This document shows positions 10,741 through 22,860 of a stretch of 64,000 bases of DNA, piece by piece. Every line of letters begins with the position of its first letter. Positions within the stretch are counted from its first letter, which is position 1. Position numbers and translations under genes: made by a program. The notes under the pieces were generated by a model. That model did no database searches and was not told where the DNA came from. It saw only the letters and a program-made list of their open reading frames with translations. The DNA is from Dipteris shenzhenensis (Eukaryota > Polypodiophyta > Polypodiopsida > Gleicheniales): NCBI GenBank assembly GCA_047967505.1, contig CM106538.1; one strand, 5' to 3'.

Positions 10741-11851
10741 ACATCTTGCTCCACCCATAATTCTCCGTCGGTGGAGAGAGACCGCTAGGCTAACGGGGCA
10801 GCCTCGTTGTCAGAACTAAGGGGTTCAGAGGTCCTTGCAGCCTCATTCGGATTTATGCTATGGGTTAATTCTACAATTTGATGGGTCAGACGGTCTCCTT
10901 CCACATGAAGCCACAAAATCTAATGAACTAATTCAATGTCAAAATGGTGATCATCAAATAGGGCATGTTGTGGCCGTGTATTCTTTGCAAATAGTTCTTC
11001 TTGCACAATGCTGATCTATTGTCACTTCTGGGTCACACGAGCTTGCAGGTTAGCCACCACTGAAACCTCAAGTCGCGGTCATGTCACCTGCCATCCCGCC
11101 TGGAAATGCTAACACAAATGGTGCACCATAAAGGTTGATGCACAACCCACATGTATGAAACTAATGATTAGTTGTGGTGGCCAATGTGTAATACCCTAAG
11201 CTATAGGTGCTATGGAAAGATAAACTGCACGCATACTCATGCACATGTGAATCACCCTCAGCACTTAGAAAGACAGGAAAGACACAATGTGTAATCCGAA
11301 TACGTGAACCTGCATAGAATGATCAAGAGACACTTGGTCTCATGGATATACAAAATGGGGTTGCAATCGTTGGCCGAAGGGTTGTGGGTACTTGCGCCTC
11401 TATGAATCTATTCTAAGCCCGTGATAACCCCATAAACTATTAATGCCTTAACATAATGGGTCGAAGAGGGAGTGCAGGTGTCCCCGAACCTTGCTTCAAG
11501 GGTAGAAGACAACATCCTAATTGTATCAAAGAGCAGTTTGTGTGGTTTTGCAATACCTCTGTGGCCCATACCTGGTGTGTTGATTAGTCTATCTTGGGTG
11601 TGCTTGGTCATTCACTTGGGGTATGGAAGGTCGCAATTGGGACTTCCAATTAAACACATGAAAAGGAGCACTTGCAACAAGCAGGTTTTGTGCTTGAGGA
11701 GGATGATAGTCTACATGTGGAGGGAGCACACGTGCCAAGGAGTGTTGCAGCAATGAGTCATGTTTATGCAGGCCAAAGGGATAATAGGATAGTATAGTGG
11801 AGATCAAATTTGAGTAAAGATTTTCAAGTGAGGATTTAGAAGGCTCAGTGT

Positions 11852-12184
11852 TTGAATGTTGAAATTCTGCAAGCGAAAAAAATTATTCCAAATGAAATGC
11901 ATCTATTTCATGTGCGTATAGAGAGTTCTTTTGCTAAAGGCTTTACATACACAATGACAATATCAGAGTTTCCACGATCATCTTGCAAGGATTTCATGCA
12001 ACAAGATGCAAAGAAAGGGATGTACATTCTGTGCAAACACATCTACGTTATCGTCATGGATGTTTTGGGATTGAGTGACAAAGTGCATGAGTTCATGCAC
12101 CAAGCTGCACTTACAAAGGTTGAATTGCTCCAGGCCTTGGCTTATCATCAAAGCCAACCAAGTATTAGCAATGGACTTGGTTAA
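11852..12184 (+). pseudogene. SWIM-like zinc-finger relic (right arm), 110-codon frame
   Basis: The 110-residue frame contains SCKDF, then CKHIYVIVMDVLGL about 16 residues later, then HEFMHQAALTKVELLQAL. The order Cys, spacer, Cys-x-His, hydrophobic helix is that of SWIM zinc fingers, which bind DNA or protein in MULE-derived transposases and other plant proteins. The first cysteine of the CxC pair is serine here, so metal binding would be compromised. Flanking sequence in all frames is full of stops. A captured or decayed gene fragment is more likely than an expressed small protein. The stop in the left-arm copy supports lack of constraint. Confidence 0.45.
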
Positions 12185-12872
12185 ATTTGGAGACCATAGA
12201 GGAGACATTTTGCAAAGTTGATAGTAGGTATTTGGAATATGTGCACGGGTGTATTAGCAAATTTTTGGAGACTACTTCACAAAAGCCACACTATAGTTCT
12301 AATATATCCACTAAGGATGTTTCCAGTCCAATAAAGATGTGAGATAAATCTTTTGATTTGCTTGTACATGTGCAAATCCCTTTGATCAGCTTCTTGTCCA
12401 AGTATGGTGCTTTTTGTCTGAGAGCAAAGATTTGTATACATGTAATAGGTAGGGCAAGAAACTATTGCTATTTACCTCTAGAGTTGCAAATTCATAGAGA
12501 ATTTTTGGAAATGGTCAAGTTTTCCAAGCAAACATTTGTTATAATGAAGCAAGATATACATAAAAACTTACACCTGCTTTGCACCAAACCACTATCCACC
12601 AATAATGAAAGCGAGGTCCTTCCTGGGCAGGTGTAAACATGGCTATACTTTTCGCCCAAGAGAAAAGGGCTTGACATCAATGATTGCTACTTTTCAAAAT
12701 TGATAAATGAACTCTAGTGCTAAATTTGAAAGTATAGGCCCATTCAAACTTTAGTCTCGCTCGAACGTAGTCGCTCGAATTCAGGTAATCCCTTGTAGAA
12801 TCCATTTCTCCCATTTGGAAACACCCACTCAACCCTCTCATGGCCCTAGCTACACATGAACGCATAAATTAA

Positions 12873-13310
12873 TTGAAGTGGTATTTGGAAGAATTGATTG
12901 AAGTTGTGTTTGGAAGAATTGCACGGTCGTGGCAATTTATTGCAGGTCCCTTTTGCTCAAGGTGCTTGCAATATGGCAGAACAACCAAGTTATACACTTT
13001 GTTATTATGGGCATACCGCACATCATTCAAAGTCACCATAGGTCTCACACCGTTCAAATTGGCAATCAGGATGGAGGCTATCATGCCAGTGGAATATGTT
13101 GTTCCAAGCCTCTGCATTGCAATCGAAGACAGGCTACTTTTGCAAGAGTCCATGGAGTTTTGACTTGACAGTCTGGAGAAGTTGGAGGAGGATAGGATGG
13201 AAAGTTACTACTTGACATAGGTAGTCCAAGCACAAAGAAAGAGACTTGATTGGACTTGGCATCAAAGAAGAAGTTCTTTAAGAAGGGACACTTGGTCCTA
13301 CTCTTCAACA
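12873..13310 (+). pseudogene. Ty3/gypsy integrase C-terminal relic (right arm)
   Basis: Mirror of 2640-3072. The 96-codon frame has LLWAYRTSFKVTIGLTPFKL and PVEYVVPSLCIAIED, followed after a stop by a LEKLEEDR segment and, in another frame, KKKFFKKG. It differs from the left copy at one residue in this core (R for M after AIED). Dead fragment, carried as a passenger in the inverted duplication. Confidence 0.75.
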
Positions 13311-15804
13311 GCTGCATGGGCTGCATGCAAGGAAGCTGAAGATGCAGTGGTCAGGACCCTTTTGGATCTTTGAGTATTGTGAATCGACTTCTTTATACTT
13401 TGCATATCTATAGGGATGGTGGGTATTACCGTTGCCAATGAACGAGTTCCAATTGCGGAGATATCACCATGAAGACCACCTTAAATGCCCATTCCTAGTC
13501 ACACGTGAGGTACTCATTCCTTGGATAGGGGTAGGTGCACAAAATCCAATGGCGAGATCATGCACTCCTTGTTGTGATGGTCACTTAACTGCTGGTGATA
13601 TCTTGAGTTCAGCATCAGTCGTCATGCAGCTCTGAGCTCTAGAATCAGCTAAGGATAGTTATACCCCTTGTTCACTCCCAATACCTCATACTTGTGCTCG
13701 TCCATCTTCTTCCTCATATCCTCGGTTTCCCATTCCTTCCTCCATCTCCTACCGAATCCTCCTTCCACTTGCAACCTCATGGGCAAGGCACTAACACCAT
13801 TTCTTGTAGTAGCTGTGCATTCATAACAAACACTCGTGGTCTCCAAATTCCTTAGCAAGCATGTCATCTGTACATTCTCTTGCGACTTTAATCGATGGAG
13901 GTGGAATAAGTGGTAAATGGAATATTTTTGCCACCAAGTCTTGAGAGACATACTAATCCATGGGTAGATATCCTCTCATTTTCACAAGAACATAAATTCA
14001 TCATCTGCATTAGGGTATCCTCCTCTAGCAATCTATTGCTTGATAGTCTATTACACCAATTACCCATAGATAGGCTTGGTTTTGTGGTCCTTGATCATCT
14101 AAATAGAATTTGAAATCTAAAAAATGTGAGATTCCAAAGGGTAACCATGAAGCTACCTATTCTACCCCACTAGCTTTGATTCAGTTGCTTCTTCTACTTC
14201 TTTTGCATTGCCATTACTTTATCCATCTTGATTGCAGGTTATGTGGAGAGATAAAAGAGACTATATGCTTAAGTGCCATCAATGTAGATACAGTATCATA
14301 AATCATTTTTGATGTAGACATTGATCTTTTGGCTTCCATAGGAATATTTTCTATCTCCATTTAAGAAACTCTGATTGTGCCTCGCATGTTAATAGCTTGA
14401 AACTTTGAAGGGATACTTTTTGCACAATAAAGTTCAGGGTGTGTACCAAGAATATCTTAGACTCACACAAGTTTTGAGTAGCTTTAAATTCAAGTGATTG
14501 AACAATGATTGCCATACATGACAAGTGTTATTCATGCAACTACAAAGATCCTATATTATTTGTATTGCTTCTACTGCCTCAAGTACAGTTATCAACCAGT
14601 TGTTCACCATTCTTAACTAGTTGTTGACTATTTTTTACAATATTTCCATGATCCCAACATATGGTTTCATCTAGAATCCATTCACTACCATAAGAAAAAT
14701 AGTAATGTGCAAATATGCTATCCAAAAAGTACCATATCCTAGGTTATATATGGCTTCTCAATATGGCCCTTGCCTATACGGCTTGTCAAATATGGCCCAA
14801 GTTGCCCCTAAAGGGGTACTCCACAAGGACTATATTGACTTTTTACCTTTTTAAAAGACAACACATGATGCAAAATACATGTGAAGTACACATACATGTG
14901 GCTTGGGTATAGCAATGTGTGTATAGTACATGGATGATTTTTCCATCTTAGTTTCGTTAAGAAGCAAAAATTTTATATTGCTATCAAAAGTTTGTATGCC
15001 TTAATAAAAATAAATATTTGAAACATTCGCTAGATTTTAAAACTTTTATGTTAAAAAATGTAAAGTTTTGCTAGGACTTACATCATTACTTCTAAATTTA
15101 AAAGCAAATATATAAAATTGTACTATGTTCTATCAATATTGTGAAACTAAAAAACCTATCTTGATAAACTTTTGCTAGGATTTTCTATAAATATATAAGT
15201 ATAGCTTCGATAAAAACACCCCTGGTACAGTAAAGATTGAGTACTTCTTCTTCAATCCTCATTTATGTTGATTATCCTTGTTGATTCTCCCTCAAGAATT
15301 GGATATGTCTAAAAGTCTCTCTGATGATGTCTTTTATTTCATGCATTAGATCAAGGGATTTGTGGGGGTTCTAAATCAGTTGATTTAAATTGCTGATTTA
15401 AAATATTTAAAACGGTCTTTAAAGAAAGCAACTACCATTTTAAATTGTCTACGTGGAGCACAATCGGGACTATCTGGTTACCACGTGGTATCATCTTAAT
15501 ACTGCATGGTGCTCTATTAGTACCACATGGTGATGTGAACATATCACACGATGACGTAAACATATAGCGTGATATGTTTATGTTACCGCATGGTATGTGT
15601 ATATACCGTGTGGTGCATATATACATATATATATATATATATATAATCTATAGGCATTGTGGTACTTTATGCCTTTTCGAAAATTTTCGAGCTTACATGA
15701 TTCTCAAGAATACCAAAAAGGACAAAACAAAGAGGATATGAGGACTAATAGAGATTCACATCAAAGAATGTGAGTCTCATTATATCCTTGACTAAACGTA
15801 TCGT

Positions 15805-16265
15805 GTGTTGGTTGTGTAGCTCGCTTTTGTTGGCTTTGATCAACTCACACATAGATGTAGGTAATTGTCATTATGTTTTTAGTGCAAATTGGTAATTGCT
15901 AGTTATTGAAATAGTTTGCTATTTTAAAGGTTGACAATAGACTACTAATATGTGACTTGTAATTATAAAAAATTATTTCAATAATATATAGAATTAGTAA
16001 GATGCTAAGATATTAGATGTATTCGACTCGAGATGGTTGTGAGGCTCACTATACCAATCTTGATCAGCTCGTTCGTAGTCTAGTTAAATTTATGTACATG
16101 GTATTAATAAGATAGTAATTGAATGAATGGAATACGTATGCTTATGAAATATAATACATAAATTTAATTAACTTGAATCGGCTATGAGGCTCGCTATGTT
16201 GGCCATGATCAGCTCATTCATTGTCTAGCTAGTTGTGTGGCTCCCATATGCTACCCTTGATCAAC
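15805..16265. repeat. Degenerate repeat of about 50 bp crossing the outer end of the right arm
   Basis: Four related units share the pattern ggttgtg-ggctcgct-(about 10)-ttgatcagctc. They start near 15805, 16033, 16174 and 16230. The first lies inside the right arm and the others outside, so the outer arm boundary falls within or next to this array. Function unknown. Confidence 0.5.
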
Positions 16266-16660
16266 TCTAAAATATATGCATAAATGTGTTTTTAATTGGT
16301 AGAAGCATGCATTTAAATACAACATATTATATATCAAAAAAGGGCATACAATATTGTGTAATTACTTGTGAAAAATCATTAACCTTTATACATTTAATTG
16401 TATTAAAATAAGAACGTATAGATAATTGTCAAAATATTTAGAAAAGTAGAATCATTTCATTATATGAAATAAGAACATATAGTTTTTGTTTATGTTATTT
16501 ATAAGAAGAAAGTGTAAATTAGAAACGAAAGGAGATGTTAATGTAATCAAGTATAAGTACATGTAGGTTTTGTTTATGTTCTTTACTTTTGGAATAATGT
16601 AGGTTAAATAAGAAATAAAATTATATAGCAATGTTATATTTTATTGTAAGAACTAAAGAA
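16266..16660. other. AT-rich non-coding stretch
   Basis: No gene, repeat or motif is recognised here beyond general AT-richness. Confidence 0.5.
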
Positions 16661-17506
16661 TGTATATTTCTTTATTTAATTATTTAAAAATATAATACAA
16701 AGAAGAAAAGAGTGAAGATGGTATGTAAGTATAAGGGGAGTAGATGGTATGTAAGAAATGCTAGCTTTACTTCCCTAGTGTAAGTATAATACCAACATTC
16801 ACCAACAAAGCATGGTGTTGCGAATGATCATAATGGAGATAGAGGCTTGCTCAAGAAAGAGAAGGACATGGGAAAAGGTGAGCTTCCATCCCATGCCTAT
16901 TACAATAGGCATATTACCACATCTATAACCATCCATTTATGTCGAGAGGGGGCAAAATGATTGGATGGTTTCTTTGACTCAAAGTCTAGCTATCTTGCAT
17001 GAAAGAAAATTAGAAAAATATCACAAAGTAGATGCACATATTAGTAGTGATGTCCCAACTTAAAGTTGTTATATATTCTCTATATATTATCATAAGAAAT
17101 TAAGAATATATATTTCTTTATTTACTTATTTAAAAATATCGCGCAAAGAAGAAAGGAGAGTAGATGGTAAGGTAAGAGATGCTAGCAACTGTAGTAGTGT
17201 GAGTATAAGGAGAGTATATGGTAATGTAAGAGATGCTAGCCACTACACTAGTGTGAGTTTAATACTAACATTTGCCAACAAAGCATGGTGTTGTGAATCA
17301 TCATAGTGTAGATAATGCTTACTTGAGAGAGAGAAGGACATGGAAAAAGGCAATTAACTATCATCCCACACCTATTCCAATAGCCAGATTTAGACATCTA
17401 GTTATGTCGACAGGGTGCAAGACGATTGGATGGTTTCTTTGTCTTGAGGTGTGGCTATCTTACATGAAAGAGAATAAGAGAAATATCATAAAGTAGATGC
17501 ACATAT
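16661..17506 (+). repeat. Diverged tandem duplication, period about 445 bp
   Basis: Two units start at 16661 and 17106 with ttctttattta and attatttaaaaata-like blocks. Both run through ccaacaaagcatggtgttg and gattggatggtttctttg to aagtagatgcacatat. They are clearly homologous but diverged. The second unit ends exactly at the target duplication of MITE copy B; the first continues as gcacatattagtag and so preserves an unoccupied paralogous site. No protein-coding meaning was recognised. Confidence 0.7.
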
Positions 17507-17764
17507 CTTGTGGTGTGCACTACTAAGAAACCCAATGTATCATGTGTGTTCAAGGGGTACTTCAAAAACCCCTCAACTAAAATTTTCCCCCCAATAAAAA
17601 CACCCCTCTTTACTTATAAAATAAGCTTTCTTTTTGTAAAGTTGAATTAAAATCCCCCTCATGTTATTGTAATCCAGTTAAATTTTTCCAAAAGATTGAA
17701 TTAAAATACACCTCCTTTTGAATGCACATGGTACACTAAACTTTTATGAGGTGAACCCCCCGAG
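17507..17764 (+). mobile_element. hAT-type MITE, copy B
   Basis: A 258-bp element in the same orientation as copy A, sharing aaaccc, atcatgtg and gttcaagg near the left end and a right end of ggtgaaccccccgag. It is flanked by perfect 8-bp duplications gcacatat at 17499-17506 and 17765-17772. The left terminus (cttgtggtgtgcac) is more decayed than in the other copies. It inserted at the end of a tandem unit whose sister copy has the empty site. Confidence 0.8.
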
Positions 17765-17876
17765 GCACATATTGACCCCTAGACCCACTACTCGACCTAG
17801 AGGTACTTTAATTTTTTAATATTTGTACGTTATATTGTATCAAAATATTATATCAATTGACATGAATAACACATAA

Positions 17877-20280
17877 GTGCTTGTGTTTGTCTTACATTGG
17901 CAGTATTCATGGCTACACAAGAAGGGATTCAAAATCACGCTAAGGTATAAGAAAATTTCACACTTCTTGGGAGATCCTGAGCACATGATCTGGAGGTGTG
18001 AGGGACCAGGTGTTGATAATATTGTTGCCATCTTGCGGGGACCTAAACATGTGGATGTTGATCCCATGGGAGATAAGAATGTAGCATTTAAGGAAACTCC
18101 TGAAGTAGTTGATTGATAATTCATATCATGGACCCCATTTTTTAGAAATTGAGGTTATATGATGTTTGCATCAATGATCATGGACTGTTTTAGTCTCGAT
18201 ATTGAAGTAATGTGCAAGTAAAGCGATGTAGTAAGACTTGGTTGCAATGAATCAAAAGTTGTTTTGAGAATTATTTCACATAATGTATAGCATTTATACA
18301 GTAGATTATAGTTTTATTTTTTTCTAATGATTGGATGATAGATAGGTGTAAAGATGCCTCCAGAAAAACATGGTCATGCACTAGATGCACCACAAAATTA
18401 TGTTACTACAATTGAATATCCTAATAAGTGGAATTGCACAATATGTGGAAAATAGCTCATAGGATCAAGCACTAGGATTTGATCTCACTTCTTAGGAGAC
18501 CCCAAAAATTTGATTGGGAGGTGTACTGACGGAGGCACTGAAGGGATTGTACGAAAACTAGGAGGAGGACCAAAAAGTGTCGAGCACATGATAGATAAGT
18601 TATTGTGCATGGAGAATCCCTAAGTGAGGCATCTATTGCTATAACTACATCTGTTGACTTACCTACTTCCTCACAAGAGATTCCTATGGGCACTCTTGGT
18701 GCTTCAAGCAAAACATCAAGATGTATGAATGCATCCACAGAGTAAGTACAAGTTCAGAATGCCTCTTCAATATGCAAGACTATGACCAAATATCCTTTGA
18801 AGCTTCTTTTAGAACACAATGGGATGAGAAATCCCAACAAGACATCTTTGAAGTGATATGCCGTACTTGATGTCCTTTGAATATGGTTCTAAGTCCCCAT
18901 TGGAAAAATACAATGGCCTTTGTCGCAAGAGCAGGTGTTTCATTTACTATGCCATCTTACCACATTGTGCGAGATGACATGTTGGATAAGTACTATGATA
19001 AGATGAGAAGAGATGCATCAGATTGTGTATGATGGCATGGATAAGACTATTTGCACCAATATGGATGGAAGAATGTGACAATGAGTCTTATCACCTTCAA
19101 AGGTGAGGCACTCCATCTTTCAGTCGATACAAGTGGCCAAGCAAAGACAGGAGAGTATGTTGCTGAACAATGGCAAAAGGTAATTGAAGAGGTGGGGCCG
19201 CAAAATGTGATTCAAGTCACCACAAACAATGAAAAGAAGTGTAGAAAATCTGGAAAGATGATAAGTAAATATAATTACAACGATTTGGGCCTCACCACGC
19301 TCTTGTCATTGTCTCGACCTAGTACTCAAGGATTGGTAAAAGAACTCCGAGAGAGTTTTTCAAGATTCCCATTGATAAGGGCTGAAAGATGGTACTGTAT
19401 TTTCTTAATCATGAAAGATTTTTTGGCATATTTAGAAACCACCAAGATCCATTGTATAGGATGGAACTTTTAAAGCCTGGCAAGACACACTTTGGTACGA
19501 ACTATATTGCATTATAGTGCTTGTTAAAGTTGTAGGATGTTATTACCGAAATATTCTATAGTGCATAGGTAACATTACGGATAGTTGAATATCACACGGC
19601 CAACTTTTGCATGGAGTATAATGAGCTCAAAATTCAATCCATTTCCCCTAGCTTTTGGAAGAGGATTTCAGATGCAGTAGAGGTAATGAAGCCCATTTGG
19701 AATGCCATTCATAAATTAGATGTCAAATGATCAAGTATAGGAAATGCCTACATGGCTTGATGGGACTGCTGAACGTGACGTACTGAAGGAAGGAGACGGA
19801 AAAATGAGAGCCATTACACGTTGGCCAAATCTCAACTACTAATGAATTTGTCTGTAAATGGTGGACTCAATCTCACAACTCAATGCACTATGCTAGTCAT
19901 GTATTGGATGAGTCAATGGTGGGAATATCATCCTGAAACTAATGCAAAGACTATGAAAACTTGGCATGCATTGTTGGCTACTCTCTTTGACGACAATAAT
20001 GAGTATGGAGCAGCCATCAGGGAGTTATCATTCTTTAGAAACAAGGAAGGATTATTTACAAATGTCAAGATACAACAACTGGCAAAGAACATGACTACAT
20101 GGAGATGGTTGGAAATTGTTGAGGCATTGACACCTCACTTGCAAACATTAGCCTTGAAATTTATCCCACAAAGTTGGTGGCTAAAACTCTTCCTAGTCCT
20201 TTGCATGATGCTCCAGTACTAGAGGTTGCTCAACCTACGGAATCTAATGACAGTGAAAGTATCGATGCTGAAGCTTAATC
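17877..20280 (+). pseudogene. hAT-superfamily transposase pseudogene (DUF659 type)
   Basis: Plus-strand fragments follow the order of plant hAT transposases. There are two BED-like modules: 17877-18116 with SHFLGDPEHMIWRC, and 18354-18640 with WNCTICGK and SHFLGDPKNLIGRC. A DUF659 region follows (about 18900-19473: MAFVARAGVSF, DTSGQAKTGEY, EEVGPQNVIQVTT). The core continues at 19475-19740 (KTHFGTNYIAL, FWKRISDAVEVMKPIW), and a C-terminal part at 19821-20222 has WWEYHPET and LTPHLQTLALKFI. The last segment stops before the usual hAT dimerisation signature. Stops and frameshifts are frequent, so no product is expected. Terminal inverted repeats were not identified. Confidence 0.8.
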
Positions 20281-20416
20281 GATATTTGCTGCAATTTATA
20301 TACTTTTACAGTCTTTTGAGTAAGTAAAAAATCATGAGATTTCTTTTTCATGCAAATTACAATATCGTTGTCATAGAGTTCAATTTCAAAAAAATACACT
20401 GTCACACATTAAAGTG

Positions 20417-20530
20417 TTTTTTTTTTTGCGGAAAAAACATTCTGTATTAAGGAAAATTTAGTCTCAAATGAGACAATTACAATGTAGCCATATACTCCTC
20501 AACTTTAAGGATTGAAACACAAATTTTCCT
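20417..20530 (-). mobile_element. 3' end of a LINE, minus strand
   Basis: Eleven T at 20417-20427 correspond to a poly(A) tail on the minus strand. Immediately inside is a 3'-UTR-like segment with the small hairpin GTCTC-N4-GAGAC at 20461-20474. The same hairpin occurs near the 3' end of the LINE at 37439-39655. No coding part remains, so the copy is extremely 5'-truncated or dissected. Confidence 0.5.
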
Positions 20531-22860
20531 TAGCACCATTGCGAGCAGTGAACCGCACGAACAGCTGCAAAACCTTTTCATTTAAGATAGGGGCAATTAC
20601 AGTTGTAGTGTAAAGTATGACCTCTTTACCTAATGTGAATTATAGTACCATTCCCATAGAGTTTAGTTTAAAAAAAATACATCGGCACATAGTAGAGTTA
20701 CAAAAAACATCTCTTCAAAAGCAGGGCATCTCCTCAACCCATCCCTTAGGTTCGTACAGGTGGTGAACCACACAAATAACTATAGTAATGGCAATTGTGT
20801 AGTAGCACCATGAAGAGGCCACACAAAAGGATGATAAGAATAATGGACACAAAGCACGAGAGGAGGATTGCAAGCATGGTGAACAAATCTAAAAGTACAC
20901 AAATCTGATGTTTAAAAATGCAACCCTAAACCACTTCATATATGCTTAAACCAAGTTTCAACTAACATGATATGATGTATTAGAAGCACTTCGAAATGCA
21001 ACACACAAACCACTTTATATATGTGTAAACAAACTTTCAATTAGCATGATTTGACAAAGACTACATTAGAGAATTTGAGAGCACAATGGACATATGGAAA
21101 ATTAAAACAATAGGCAAGAAAGTTTCAAAAAGATTTATCCAAGCTTCACATTAATAAATACATATTTGCATGAGTATTCAATAAAGTTATCTACAATCCA
21201 CACTTTGCGACCTAGAAATTAGCCAATAAGTTGCCCCAATGCCAAGTGTATCATACAACTCACGTGCCACTAGTGTATTACATGCTACACATGCACTTCT
21301 TGTTTTCAAGGTGTCCACAAGGCACACCAAGTGAAAAAAATGATGGCACAAGAACACATAGTACCGAGTGGCTGTATCAAAGAGATCTTGTTAAATAGGA
21401 TACAAAGGTTCTTCAGGCACATATGTGATAGGAAAAGGAAGGGTGGATGGCTTGCGAGCAGTTAGGTCAATGAAGTCAGGATCTATATCTTGGATGGCTC
21501 TACCCACATTTATATGTTGAAGGGCTTGTTGCACATCCCTAACTTACCGATGGTAAGTAGTGGCAATGAGTGTTTGTTATCATAGCACATTCTCAGTGTC
21601 TGGTGTGCTCCCTCTATGCACAAGCAAGATGTTCAGCTGTTTGACCTCTCACTTGAGATGCTTCTTCTCACTCAAAACATTTTGATGCTCGTGCACTGCA
21701 TCTTGGACAATTAATGGTGTGAAGGTGAGTTCTTTTCTACAAGTGCCATGAGCAGGTGCGAGGCAGGTGCTGCTACTCCCTCTTCCACGTTCATGAAAAC
21801 TTCAAAATGTGTAGACAATATAAAAGTGAACCTCAAACCTAACTCACAAATAGATTGAAACAAAAATCACAATAGATGGTGGAAATTTTTACCTGAGGAT
21901 GGACTTCCAATGTCTGAAGGCAGTGATGCAACCATAGGAACTAGTGGAGGTTCACTCCATGTAGGCTCGTGTGTTTGCGGCTTGTCAGCAAAGTCCACAA
22001 GATGACAGGAAGCTGACCCAACACAAATTTTGTATGCAACATCTTCACAAAGTATTGTTGAATACAACCACTATGTGGTGATCTTACTACACCATCTCAT
22101 AAAGAAACATGCATTCTCATGCATAGCTTGGTGTGTGCATTGTTTTATGGGCCATCTCTCGTGGCCCCGTTGAGAGACTCTCCCCATCGACGGCGACTAC
22201 TGAATGATGATAGCCTCATGAATGTGTCTCACTTTCCAATCATTCGAGTCATGGTAGGAGCTTTCTTGTGCAACTGCAACCACCTTTGCCCTCCTTCTCT
22301 CATGCCATGTAGCATCGATGATGTCCATTAAGTACTTCATTGCACTTTTTGAGCAAGATTCTTGGCCTTGGGCCTCAAAGGTAGCTTGTGTATATGGTGT
22401 GTGTGAGGACAATGCCATATTGCATAAAATTGACAGAAGCCTAGCAGTAGCATAAAATTTATAGAAAATACCATGAAATTGGTGTGTAGAATGAGGAGTT
22501 TCTATCCGAGTAGGCTTGAATGAAATAACACAACATAATTAGCTACACATGAGCATGTTGAATGAAATGTAATTAGAAACACGTGAAGCATCCATTCCTA
22601 GTTCTCGAATGCGTAAGATGAAATTTTGAGCGGGCTTGAATGAAATAACATAGCACAATTAACAAAGATGGAATTGTGATTGCTGCTCATGCACATTATT
22701 TATTGAAGGTGGAGTTTTGACTGATGAAAAGAGCATGTAGGACTTAACATTTGCAAAATAGTGGACTTACATTGCAAAAGGACTTACATTGATGAAGTAA
22801 AATTTTGTACAACCTAAAGAGTTTCATTTCAAATCCAAAGTGTAGCAAAATCTTCATCTC
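20531..22860. other. Unrecognised region with two same-frame minus-strand ORFs
   Basis: Minus-strand ORFs at 22418-22197 (73 codons, with WHERRRAKVVAVAQESS) and 22067-21867 (66 codons) share a frame and may belong to one decayed coding unit. I do not recognise the family. A loosely repeated block with catagagtt and aaaaaaatac motifs occurs near 20380 and 20655. Otherwise nothing can be supported here. Confidence 0.3.

Larger units (their letters stand above)
10419..15938 (-). repeat. Right arm of the giant inverted repeat
   Basis: Reverse complement of 1-5526 with about 1-2% substitutions and a few small indels. Its inner end at 10419 cuts into the RNase H coding sequence and joins it head-on to an unrelated copia RT, sharing the bases atatagag at the joint. 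The outer end near 15938 is fixed only by the window edge on the other side. Internal content mirrors the left arm. Stretches 10800-11850, 12185-12870 and 13311-15430 show only short unrecognised ORFs. Confidence 0.93.

Noticed and set aside
10348-10788. 146-codon ORF as a single gene
   Set aside because: It is an accidental fusion of antisense copia RT and duplicated RNase H across the inverted-repeat junction.
1-15938. Inverted repeat as a sequencing or assembly artefact
   Set aside because: Arms differ by 1-2% plus indels, and a 4.9 kb spacer with its own history separates them. Missed-adapter palindromes would be identical and without a spacer. Long-read confirmation is still desirable.
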